A stretch of DNA of 15,383 nucleotides from DATGQT01 sp035304085 (lineage in GTDB: Bacteria; Bacteroidota; Rhodothermia; Rhodothermales; Rubricoccaceae): the NCBI GenBank assembly GCA_035304085.1, contig DATGQT010000117.1:1-15383 (forward strand), given 5' to 3'. A program made the position numbers and the translations under genes. The notes below the pieces were generated by a model that saw only the letters and a program-made list of their open reading frames with translations, was not told where the DNA came from and did not search any database. This document shows positions 1 through 10,558 of this stretch, in pieces. How positions within the stretch are numbered: position 1 is the first letter of the stretch; each line of letters opens with the position of its first letter.

Positions 1-145
1 GGTGCACGACCTCCTCGGCGGCGAGCGCTACCGCTGGCACGGCCCTACGAACTACGTCGCCCTCGACCCCCACACCCTGCCGGCCCACGTCTTCCACGTC
101 CGCACCCACCGCCGGACCGAGCGGGACTTCGAGTACTTCGCCTAG
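1..145 (+). CDS. glgE: GlgE, alpha-1,4-glucan:maltose-1-phosphate maltosyltransferase (3' end only)
   Basis: This is the last 47 codons of a gene entering from the left edge. The frame starts at base 2 and stops at TAG 143-145. The visible tail contains VHDLLGGERYRWHG, then NYVALDP and PAHVFHVR, ending in RDFEYFA. This pattern (a 'VHDLL.G.RY.WHG..NYV.LDP...PAHVF.VR' beta-sandwich end) is typical of the C-terminal domain of GlgE, a GH13_3 enzyme that transfers maltosyl units from maltose-1-phosphate onto alpha-1,4-glucans in the cytoplasm. No catalytic residues are in view, so the call rests on this tail and on the neighbours: treS-pep2 and glgB follow on the same strand, the usual GlgE-pathway order. 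Another GH13 enzyme is possible but less likely. Confidence 0.8.
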   Translation, partial: VHDLLGGERYRWHGPTNYVALDPHTLPAHVFHVRTHRRTERDFEYFA

Positions 146-160
146 GGTCGCAGGTCAGAA

Positions 161-238
161 GTCAGGAGGTCGAGGGTCACCCGGAGGCCAGGTGGCCCCG
201 ACCGCTGACCTTCGACCCCCGACCTTCGACCTCCCGAC
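161..238. repeat. Imperfect inverted repeat of GACCT/TCGACC units before treS
   Basis: The 94-base gap between glgE and treS is built of GGTC-type words on the left and their complement on the right. Arm 161-178 (GTCAGGAGGTCGAGGGTC) pairs with 221-238 (GACCTTCGACCTCCCGAC) at 16 of 18 positions; one of the two mismatches is a G-U-compatible pair. The right arm also carries the short direct repeat GACCTTCGACC/GACCCCCGACC. A small inverted repeat, GGCCA/TGGCC, lies in the loop (186-197). The right arm ends one base before the treS ATG, so an RNA hairpin here could cover the start region. Whether it is a regulatory hairpin or a dispersed intergenic repeat cannot be told from one copy. Confidence 0.6.
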
Positions 239-239
239 T

Positions 240-3200
240 ATGCCCGACTTCCTGCAAGACCCCCTCTGGTACAAGGACGCCGTCATCTACGAGCTCCACG
301 TCCGCTCCTTCTTCGACGCCAACGACGACGGCTTCGGCGACTTCGCCGGGCTCCGCCGGAAGCTCCCCTACCTCGAGCGCCTCGGCGTCAACACCCTCTG
401 GCTCCTCCCCTTCCTCGAGAGCCCGCTGCGCGACGACGGCTACGACACCGCCGACTACTTCAAGGTGCTCCCCGTCCACGGCGACCTCGACGACTTCAGG
501 GCGTTCCTCGACGACGCGCACGAGCGCGGCATGCGCGTCATCACCGAGCTCGTGCTCAACCACACCTCGGACCAGCACCCGTGGTTCCAGGAGGCCCGCG
601 ACCCCGCCAGCCCCAAGCACGACTGGTACGTCTGGAGCGAGACGGCGGACCGCTACCGGGGCGTCCGCATCATCTTCACCGACACCGAGGTGAGCAACTG
701 GGCCTGGGACCAGAAGGCGCAGAAGTACTACTGGCACCGGTTCTTCAGCCACCAGCCCGACCTCAACTACGACAACCCCGAGGTCCGGGAGACGATGAAG
801 GAGGTGACGTTCTTCTGGCTCGACATGGGCGTGGACGGCCTCCGACTGGACGCCGTCCCCTACCTCATCGAGCGGGAGGGCACGAGCTGCGAGAACCTCC
901 CCGAGACCATCGACTACATCGTCGAGCTGCGGGAGGCCATCGAGGCGCGGTACGGGCCGGGGAAGGTGCTCCTGGCCGAGGCCAACCAGTGGCCCGAGGA
1001 TACGCTCCCCTACTTCGCCGGCGGGCGCGGCGTGCAGATGGCGTTCAACTTCCCCATCATGCCGCGCCTCTACATGTCGCTCCGCCGCGAGAACCGCCGG
1101 CCGCTCGTCGAGATGCTCGAGGTGACGAAGGACATCCCCGAGGACGCGCAGTGGGCCGTCTTCCTCCGCAACCACGACGAGCTCACGCTCGAGATGGTGA
1201 CCGACGAGGAGCGGGACTACATGTGGAACGAGTACGGGGCCGACCCCCGCTTCCGCATCAACGTCGGCATCCGCCGCCGGCTCGCGCCGCTGCTTGGCGG
1301 GGACCGCCGCCAGATCGAGCTCCTCAAGGCCATCCTCCTCTCGCTCCCCGGCAGCCCCATCCTCTACTACGGCGACGAGATCGGGATGGGCGACGACCCC
1401 TTCCTCGGCGACCGCAACGGCGTCCGCACCCCCATGCAGTGGAGCCCCGACAAGAACGGCGGCTTCAGCCGGGCGCCGCACCACCGCCTCTTCATGCCGG
1501 CCATCCACCACGGCCCGTACAGCTACGAGTTCGTCAACGTCGAGGACGCCGAGGCCACGCCGCACTCGCTGCTGCACTTCACCCGCCGGATGATCGCGAT
1601 CCGGAAGCAGCACGCCCGCGCCTTCGGGCGGGGGACGATCCACGTGCTCCCGCTGGAGAACCCCGCCGTCCTCGCCTTCGTCCGCGCGCACGAGGACGAG
1701 CAGGTGCTCGTGCTGGCCAACCTCTCGCGCTTCGCCCAGAGCGCGTTCCTCCCACCCGAGGCCGAAGGCGTCGACCTCCGGGGCCTCGTGCCGGTGGAGC
1801 TCATGAGCCAGGCCCCCTTCCCGGCCATCACCGACGCCCCGTACCACCTCATGCTCGGGCCGCACCAGTTCTACTGGTTCTCGCTCGTGCCCGAGGAGGA
1901 GGTCCGCCGCGCGCCCGCCCTCGAGGCCGCCCCCGTCGCCGAGGCCGGCGCGCTGCCCGTGATCCGCGTGCCCGAGGGGCTCCACAACCTCCTCGTCAAG
2001 ACGATGGCGGCCGGCGGCGCGATGGAGCGGCTCGAACGGCTCCTGCCGGGCTACCTCCAGGGGCAGCGCTGGTTCGGCGCCAAGGGCGAGCCGATCCGCC
2101 GCGTGCAGGTGGCCGACGCCGTCCGCATCGGGGCGGGCCCGCCCCCGCGCTACCTCGCCCTCCTCGACGTGGCGTTCGAGGACCGGGCGGACAGGTACCT
2201 CCTCCCCCTGACCACGGCCGCGGGCGACGCCGCCGAGGCCGTGCTGTCCGAGCGCGCCCACACCGCCCTCGCCTGGCTCGACCTGCCGGAGCCCGAGGGG
2301 ACGCGCGTCCTCCTCTACGACGCCGCCGCCGAACCGCGCTTCTGGACCGACCTGTTCGACTGGTGGCAGGCCGGCGGCAGGGGCCGCTCGCTCCGCGGCC
2401 TCTACGTCGGCGAGGTGGCCGAGGCGCTCCGCGGCACGCGCGCCGCCGAGGCCACCCTCCTCACCGGCGAGCAGAGCAACTCCGCCGCCCTCGTCACCAC
2501 GGCGCGCGGCGACCGCCTCTTCGTCAAGCTCTACCGGCGGCTGGAGCGGGGGCCGAACCCCGAGGTCGAGCTCCTCGGCCACCTGACCGGCGCGGGGTTC
2601 CGGTTCGTGCCCCACCTCCTCGGCACGGCCACGTTCCGCCGCGGCGGCGAGGCCGTCGCCGTGGGCGTCGTGCAGGAGGCGCTGGCGGCCGAGCGCGACG
2701 GGTGGGCCTACGCCCTCGAGAAGGTGGGCCAGTTCCTCGACCGCGTCGCCGGCACCGCCCCGCCCGACGAGGCCGAGGCCGGCAGCGTGCCGGCCTGGCT
2801 CGAGGAGACGGCCCCCGAGATGCTCGAGCTCGCCCGGACCCTCGGCGTCCGCACCGCCGAGCTGCACGTGGCCCTCGCCGCCGCCGAGGCGCCGGGCCTC
2901 CGGCCCGAGCCGGCCACGCCCGAGGACCACGCCGCCCTCGCCGGCCGCGTGCGCGCCGAGGTGGAGCGGACGCGCGCGATGCTGGCCGCGCACGCCCACG
3001 CCAACGGCGACCTCCCCTCGGACGCCGACTGGGGCCGCGCGCTCGCCTCCCTCAACGCCCTCCGCGACGCCCCCGCCGGCGGCGCCCGCCGCATCCGCGT
3101 CCACGGCGACTACCACCTCGGCCAGACCCTCATCGCCGACGGCGACTTCTACCTCCTCGACTTCGAGGGCGAGCCGGCCCGCCCGCTGGAGGAGCGCCGT

Positions 3201-3557
3201 CGCCGCGACTACGCCCTCCGCGACGTCGCCGGCATGCTCCGCTCGCTCGACTACGCCGCGCACGCCCCCCTCGTCCAGCGCGAGGAGGCCCCCGAGCCGG
3301 CGCTGGAGGCGTGGGCCGAGGCGCTCGTCCGCGGCTGCGAGGCCGCCTTCCTCGACGCCTACCTCCGCACCGCCGGCGACGCCGACTTCCTCCTCCCGCC
3401 GGAGGTCCGCCCCCTCTTCCTCTGGGCCTACCTCCTCGAGAAAGCGCTCTACGAGGTCCGCTACGAGCTCGGCCACCGCCCGACCTGGGTGCGCCTCCCG
3501 CTCCGCAGCCTCCGGCGCCTCCTCCGCGCATCCACGCGTGATTACGTGACCGCGTGA
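240..3557 (+). CDS. treS: TreS-Pep2 fusion: trehalose synthase (maltose alpha-D-glucosyltransferase) with C-terminal maltokinase
   Basis: A 1105-residue bifunctional cytoplasmic enzyme. Residues 1 to about 550 are a GH13_16 trehalose synthase that interconverts trehalose and maltose. It begins DPLWYKDAVIYELHVRSF and has nucleophile D204 (GLRLDAVPY), acid/base E247 (LLAEANQWP) and third acid D313 (LRNHDEL). A linker (about 550-600) leads to a maltokinase of the Pep2/Mak type that phosphorylates maltose to maltose-1-phosphate. This part has the cap segment YLQGQRWFGAKGEPI (605-619), the kinase-like catalytic loop HGDYHLGQ (955-962, D957) and the metal site LLDFEGEP (972-979). The start at ATG 240 matches the family N-terminus. 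An in-frame GTG at 192 would add 16 residues encoded by the upstream repeat and is rejected. The last eight residues (STRDYVTA) are encoded inside the downstream repeat. It lies between glgE and glgB, which fits trehalose-to-glucan flux. Confidence 0.95.
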   Translation: MPDFLQDPLWYKDAVIYELHVRSFFDANDDGFGDFAGLRRKLPYLERLGVNTLWLLPFLESPLRDDGYDTADYFKVLPVHGDLDDFRAFLDDAHERGMRVITELVLNHTSDQHPWFQEARDPASPKHDWYVWSETADRYRGVRIIFTDTEVSNWAWDQKAQKYYWHRFFSHQPDLNYDNPEVRETMKEVTFFWLDMGVDGLRLDAVPYLIEREGTSCENLPETIDYIVELREAIEARYGPGKVLLAEANQWPEDTLPYFAGGRGVQMAFNFPIMPRLYMSLRRENRRPLVEMLEVTKDIPEDAQWAVFLRNHDELTLEMVTDEERDYMWNEYGADPRFRINVGIRRRLAPLLGGDRRQIELLKAILLSLPGSPILYYGDEIGMGDDPFLGDRNGVRTPMQWSPDKNGGFSRAPHHRLFMPAIHHGPYSYEFVNVEDAEATPHSLLHFTRRMIAIRKQHARAFGRGTIHVLPLENPAVLAFVRAHEDEQVLVLANLSRFAQSAFLPPEAEGVDLRGLVPVELMSQAPFPAITDAPYHLMLGPHQFYWFSLVPEEEVRRAPALEAAPVAEAGALPVIRVPEGLHNLLVKTMAAGGAMERLERLLPGYLQGQRWFGAKGEPIRRVQVADAVRIGAGPPPRYLALLDVAFEDRADRYLLPLTTAAGDAAEAVLSERAHTALAWLDLPEPEGTRVLLYDAAAEPRFWTDLFDWWQAGGRGRSLRGLYVGEVAEALRGTRAAEATLLTGEQSNSAALVTTARGDRLFVKLYRRLERGPNPEVELLGHLTGAGFRFVPHLLGTATFRRGGEAVAVGVVQEALAAERDGWAYALEKVGQFLDRVAGTAPPDEAEAGSVPAWLEETAPEMLELARTLGVRTAELHVALAAAEAPGLRPEPATPEDHAALAGRVRAEVERTRAMLAAHAHANGDLPSDADWGRALASLNALRDAPAGGARRIRVHGDYHLGQTLIADGDFYLLDFEGEPARPLEERRRRDYALRDVAGMLRSLDYAAHAPLVQREEAPEPALEAWAEALVRGCEAAFLDAYLRTAGDADFLLPPEVRPLFLWAYLLEKALYEVRYELGHRPTWVRLPLRSLRRLLRASTRDYVTA

Positions 3558-3601
3558 TTACGTGAGGATGCGCGGTCACGTAATCACGAATCACGTAATC
3601 G
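3535..3601. repeat. Tandem and inverted GATTACGTGA element overlapping the treS stop
   Basis: Two tandem 16-mers, CGCGTGATTACGTGAC (3535-3550) and CGCGTGATTACGTGAG (3551-3566), are followed by two copies of the complement core, TCACGTAATCACG (3576-3588) and TCACGTAATC (3591-3600). There is a perfect 18-base inverted repeat: 3537-3554 against 3571-3588. An alternative nested fold pairs 3553-3565 with 3576-3588 and 3540-3549 with 3591-3600 around a 10-base loop. A further GCGCATCC/GGATGCGC pair (3526-3533, 3566-3573) offers a competing hairpin. The AT-richer words stand out from the surrounding GC-rich DNA. The element fills the gap between treS and glgB, contains the treS stop codon and ends 5 bases before the glgB ATG, so it could act as an attenuator or as an mRNA-stability hairpin. 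Confidence 0.85.
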
Positions 3602-3605
3602 TACG

Positions 3606-5528
<1,923 letters not shown>

Positions 5529-5534
5529 GAGCCA

Positions 5535-5566
5535 CCGTAGGGACGTGGCGCGCCACGTCCCTACGG
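5535..5566. repeat. Perfect 32-base palindrome between convergent glgB and acs
   Basis: Half-site CCGTAGGGACGTGGCG (5535-5550) is followed at once by its exact reverse complement (5551-5566), with no spacer. It lies in the 51-base gap between the glgB stop (5526-5528) and the acs stop (5580-5582), which face each other. A 16-bp stem here could stop transcription from both sides, but there is no T-run on either strand, so it is not a classic intrinsic terminator. The flanking words GTAGGAGCCAC and GCGGTCAGCGGCGGT look partly repetitive. It resembles short mobile palindromes (REP/MITE-like) that sit between genes in many GC-rich genomes; one copy is visible here. Confidence 0.85.
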
Positions 5567-5579
5567 CCGCTGGCGGCGG

Positions 5580-7559
<1,980 letters not shown>

Positions 7560-7628
7560 GGGAACGGGAGGGGTGTGAGGTGGACGGGGAGAGCGGACCC
7601 CTCGGAGTCTACGACACGAACTCCCACC

Positions 7629-7659
7629 TTCGGCAGCGCGCTTTCCGGTCGTAGCTTCG
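7629..7659 (+). promoter_or_regulatory. Possible promoter of the Wzi-like gene
   Basis: In the 126-base divergent gap between acs and the Wzi-like gene, TTCG (7629-7632) is followed after 19 bases by TAGCTTCG (7652-7659). This resembles the Bacteroidota -33 TTTG / -7 TAnnTTTG layout with one mismatch in each box. The leader to ATG 7686 would be about 20 bases. The rest of the gap (7560-7628) must hold the acs promoter on the other strand, but no convincing box was found there. Confidence 0.25.
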
Positions 7660-7685
7660 CGCGTCCGCCGCGTTCCCCTTCTCGC

Positions 7686-9464
7686 ATGCGTCGTCTCCTC
7701 CCCGCCTTCACCCTGCTCCTCGCCGCCCTCACGGCCGCCCCGGCCCGCGCGCAGTCGGAGGGGCTCCTCCAGGTCGAAGACGACCTCCACCACTTCCTCG
7801 AGCGGCAGCAGGTGCTCGGCCGCCTCCCCGGCGCCGCCCTCGGCGCCAAGCCGCTCTCGGCCTACGAGGCCCACGCCCTCCTCGACTCCCTCGCCGCCGG
7901 CGCCGCGGCCACGCCCGAGGCGTTCTCGACGCTCGACCGCCGGCTGCTCGCGGAGTACCGCGGCGAGGCCGTCGGCGGCCTCCTCCGCGGCGTCGCCGCC
8001 TCGGTCCCGTGGCTCTACCGCAACGGCACGACGGCGCTCTCGGTCGAGGGGGAGGACTACGGGCTGGAGGCGGAGCCGCTGGCCGTCCTCGCCTTCGGCC
8101 CCGTCCGCCAGACGGCGCGGGGCCGGGAGCCTACGGCGACGGCGTGGCAGAACACGCGCGGCCTCCGCGCGGCGGGCCACCTCGACGCCGGCGGCGGGTT
8201 CGGCCGGCTGTTCTTCGAGACGCGGATCGAGGAGAACCAGGCGCGCCCGCCCGAGCCCGCCTACGCCTTCGCCACACGGACGGCCCCGCGCCTCGGGTTC
8301 GTCGCCCGCCCTTCGGCGGGGGTCTACGACTACTTCGTGGCGACGGGGGTGGTGGGGTACCACACCCGCCGGTTCGAGGCCCGCTTCGGGCGGGACCGGA
8401 ACCGGTGGGGGTTCGGGCGCGAGTCCGTCGTGCTCTCGAACTACGCGACGGTCTACGACCAGCTCCAGCTCCGGTGGAAGGTGTGGCGGCTCGACTTCAC
8501 GAACCTCTTCACGCGGTTCACCGAGCCGGAGCGGAACGCCGGCGACGAGATCCTCCCGTCCCGCTACGGCGCCTTCCACCGGCTAGCGCTCGACCTCGGG
8601 TACGGCCTGGAGGCGGAGGCGTTCGAAGCGATCATCTTCGCCGCCGACTCCACGGGGCGCGGGGGGTTCGAGCTCGCCTACCTCAACCCGTTCCAGTTCT
8701 ACCGCGGGACCGAGCGCGAGCTAGGCAGCCCCGACAACGCGCTGCTCGGGGTGGGGCTGGCGTGGACGGCCACGCCCGGCCTCCGCGTCTACGGCCAGTT
8801 CATCCTCGACGAGCTGAAGGTGTCGGAGTTCTTCAACGACTGGTGGGGGAACAAGTGGGCCTACCTCGTGGGCGCCCACGTCGTGGACCCGCCGCTGCCG
8901 GGGGGCGGGCGCGTGCACGGGCTCGACCTCCGGATCGAGTACGCCCGCCTCCGCCCCTACCTCTATGCCCACCGCGGCCTCTGCAACCCGAACACCGACC
9001 CGAATTGCCCCCCCTACGCGGAGCAGCCTGCCGGCGCCGCCTACGTCCACTACGGCGACGTCCTCGGCCACCCCGCCGGCCCCAACGCCAGCGACCTCGC
9101 CGTCTCCGCCCGCTTCCGCCCCGACCCCGACTTCGCCGCCGCGCTCGACTTCGTCTACACCCGGCGCGGGCGGAACGAGGTGACGGCGGACGGGGCGCTG
9201 GTGCTCAACTACGGGAGCGACCCGAACGTGCCGTTCAACGTCCGCCCGCCGGGGAGTGACGACGGCGTCGAGACGCTGTGGGGGGTCCGCCAGAACCGGA
9301 TCCTCGTCGAAGCCCGCGCCGAGGTCCGCCTGCTCCCGCAGCTCTTCGCCGGCGGCGCGCTCCGGTACGAGTCCGTGGACGACGCGCAGGCGGGGCTGGA
9401 CCGGTACCTCTCGCCGCAGCTCATGCTCCGGTGGGGCCTCCCCTTCCCCAGCCTCCGCTACTGA
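7686..9464 (+). CDS. Capsule assembly Wzi family outer-membrane beta-barrel protein
   Basis: A 592-residue protein with a clear signal peptide (MRRLLPAFTLLLAALTAAPARAQ, cleavage near residue 22-23) followed by alternating aromatic/polar strands expected of an outer-membrane beta-barrel. It ends in an aromatic residue (Y592). The family signature is FGRDRNRWGFGRESVVLSN (234-252), with YDQLQLRWKVWRLDFTNLFT after it, and LAYLNPFQFYRGTERELGS (330-348), as in Wzi-like proteins. In E. coli, Wzi helps anchor group 1 capsule at the cell surface; in Bacteroidota-type genomes the family is broad and substrates are mostly unknown. Residues about 429-445 hold a Cys pair (C433, C441) in a probable surface loop. 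ATG 7686 is chosen because it starts the signal peptide; the open frame upstream is antisense to acs. Its last 7 bases overlap the convergent SGNH gene. It likely works with the polysaccharide genes to its right. Confidence 0.75.
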   Translation: MRRLLPAFTLLLAALTAAPARAQSEGLLQVEDDLHHFLERQQVLGRLPGAALGAKPLSAYEAHALLDSLAAGAAATPEAFSTLDRRLLAEYRGEAVGGLLRGVAASVPWLYRNGTTALSVEGEDYGLEAEPLAVLAFGPVRQTARGREPTATAWQNTRGLRAAGHLDAGGGFGRLFFETRIEENQARPPEPAYAFATRTAPRLGFVARPSAGVYDYFVATGVVGYHTRRFEARFGRDRNRWGFGRESVVLSNYATVYDQLQLRWKVWRLDFTNLFTRFTEPERNAGDEILPSRYGAFHRLALDLGYGLEAEAFEAIIFAADSTGRGGFELAYLNPFQFYRGTERELGSPDNALLGVGLAWTATPGLRVYGQFILDELKVSEFFNDWWGNKWAYLVGAHVVDPPLPGGGRVHGLDLRIEYARLRPYLYAHRGLCNPNTDPNCPPYAEQPAGAAYVHYGDVLGHPAGPNASDLAVSARFRPDPDFAAALDFVYTRRGRNEVTADGALVLNYGSDPNVPFNVRPPGSDDGVETLWGVRQNRILVEARAEVRLLPQLFAGGALRYESVDDAQAGLDRYLSPQLMLRWGLPFPSLRY

Positions 9465-10534
9465 AACCGGCCGCCTCCCCGGCTCCGCTCCCACGCGAGG
9501 TAGGCTTCGGCCAGCCGCGCCGTGTACTCCCCCGACCGCGACTTGCGCAGGTGCAGGTTGTCGGGGAAGTCCTCCGCGCCGTACTCGAACGGCTGCGGCT
9601 GGAGCACGGGGATGCCGTTGGCGCGCGTCCACGCCTCGAACGTGCGCCGCTGCACCCGCATCTCCTCGCCCCACCGGCTCTGCATGACCGGGCTCTGGGG
9701 CGTCATGAAGAAGACGACCTCCCCGCCGTGGGCACGGACGAGGCGGACCGTCTGCGCGGCCACGGAGCGGTCCCAGTCGAGGGCGTCGCCGGCGGCGAGG
9801 GCGGCGGCGCGCCGGAGGTCGGCCTCGCGCACGGCCTGCTCCCTCGCCGCGGCCACCCCGGCCGCGTCGGTGCGGATGCCGGCGCGCGTGGTGAGGTCCA
9901 CCTCCGCCCTCTCGGGGCGTGGCGGGGTCAGCCACCCGTTGACGGCGCCCTCGATCCGGTTGCGGACGTGGCGGAGGTAGCGCCCGGCGTGGAGGAAGTG
10001 CGCCGCCGTGACGCGCACCTTGTCGGAGAGGGTGTTGCTCGACTGGAGGTAGAAGCGGGGGAGGTCACTCGTCCGGAGGAGCGGCCCCAGGAGTGAGGGC
10101 CACTTCTCGTGCGTCCAGTGGTCCTCCGGAGTCTGGTAGTCCGCCACCCCCTCCGGCGCCTCGAGGAACACGACGACCCCCTCCATGGAGGCGGGGTAGC
10201 GGGCGATGAGGTTGCGCACGCCGAGGTAGTGCTGCATCTGGGTGGAGTACCCCTTCGCCGCATTGACGACGCGGATCGGCGTGCCCTCGGGCGCGGCCGC
10301 GCGCAGGAGCGCCTGGAGGGTGTCGGGGTCCACGGCCGCCCCCACCTGCGACGTGCCGACGGCGAGGTGCGTGATCGGGCCGCGCGCGGCGATCCGCTCC
10401 TCGGGCTGGTAGAAGTCCTCGAGGTCCTGGAGCCCGCGCCCGAACAGCGCCGGCAGCGCCCACCGCGCCGCCGCCTCCGCCGTCCCGACGAGGACGAAGG
10501 CGGCCAGCAGCCCTTTGAGGAGGAATCGCTTCAT
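9458..10534 (-). CDS. SGNH/GDSL-like membrane-anchored protein, probable partner of the MBOAT O-acyltransferase
   Basis: A 358-residue protein with an N-terminal signal anchor (residues about 4-25, KRFLLKGLLAAFVLVGT) that puts the rest in the periplasm. SGNH-type motifs are visible: a GxS block LAVGTSQVGAAVDP (57-70) with putative nucleophile S62, and a C-terminal DxxH block DNLHLRKSRSGEYTARLAEAY (D325, H328). The fold resembles AlgJ/AlgX/DltD-like proteins that pair with MBOAT proteins in polysaccharide O-acetylation: the MBOAT brings the acyl group across the membrane and the SGNH protein passes it to the polymer. The MBOAT gene is immediately upstream on the same strand (24-base gap), which supports this. 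The substrate polymer is unknown, and an esterase role is also possible. An AGGGG 8 bases before the ATG is the only plausible Shine-Dalgarno in the window. Confidence 0.7.
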   Translation of the reverse strand: MKRFLLKGLLAAFVLVGTAEAAARWALPALFGRGLQDLEDFYQPEERIAARGPITHLAVGTSQVGAAVDPDTLQALLRAAAPEGTPIRVVNAAKGYSTQMQHYLGVRNLIARYPASMEGVVVFLEAPEGVADYQTPEDHWTHEKWPSLLGPLLRTSDLPRFYLQSSNTLSDKVRVTAAHFLHAGRYLRHVRNRIEGAVNGWLTPPRPERAEVDLTTRAGIRTDAAGVAAAREQAVREADLRRAAALAAGDALDWDRSVAAQTVRLVRAHGGEVVFFMTPQSPVMQSRWGEEMRVQRRTFEAWTRANGIPVLQPQPFEYGAEDFPDNLHLRKSRSGEYTARLAEAYLAWERSRGGGRFQ

Positions 10535-10542
10535 GGCACGCG

Positions 10543-10547
10543 CCCCT
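10543..10547 (-). promoter_or_regulatory. Possible ribosome binding site of the SGNH gene
   Basis: On the minus strand, AGGGG lies 8 bases before the ATG at 10534. It sits in the 24-base gap after the MBOAT stop, in a CCCC/GGGG mini-hairpin (10543-10546 with 10553-10556). It is the only start in this window with a purine-rich box at the right distance. It may help re-initiation after the MBOAT gene, or may be chance in GC-rich DNA. Confidence 0.3.
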
Positions 10548-10558
10548 GGCCGGGGGTC

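Noticed and set aside
192..239. GTG start for treS at 192
   Set aside because: The extra 16 residues are encoded by the upstream inverted repeat and are not part of the family N-terminus.
177..3476. Open frame of about 1100 codons antisense to treS-pep2
   Set aside because: It is low-complexity (Glu, Val, Gly, Arg-rich), has no recognisable domain, and exists because stop codons are rare opposite a GC3-rich gene.
3535..3601. CRISPR-like repeat cluster
   Set aside because: The units are tandem and inverted with no unique spacers, and there are no cas genes.
3561..3605. Start of a separate plus-strand frame (3562-4179)
   Set aside because: It begins in the repeat and then runs out of frame over glgB with Pro/Ser/Thr-rich sequence and no domain.
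5535..5566. Classic rho-independent terminator
   Set aside because: There is a strong stem but no T-run on either strand, so it is listed as a palindromic repeat with possible terminator activity only.
7560..8579. N-terminal extension of acs
   Set aside because: It runs antisense through the Wzi-like gene. Acs family length and the start MPDAALPAVY fit ATG 7559.
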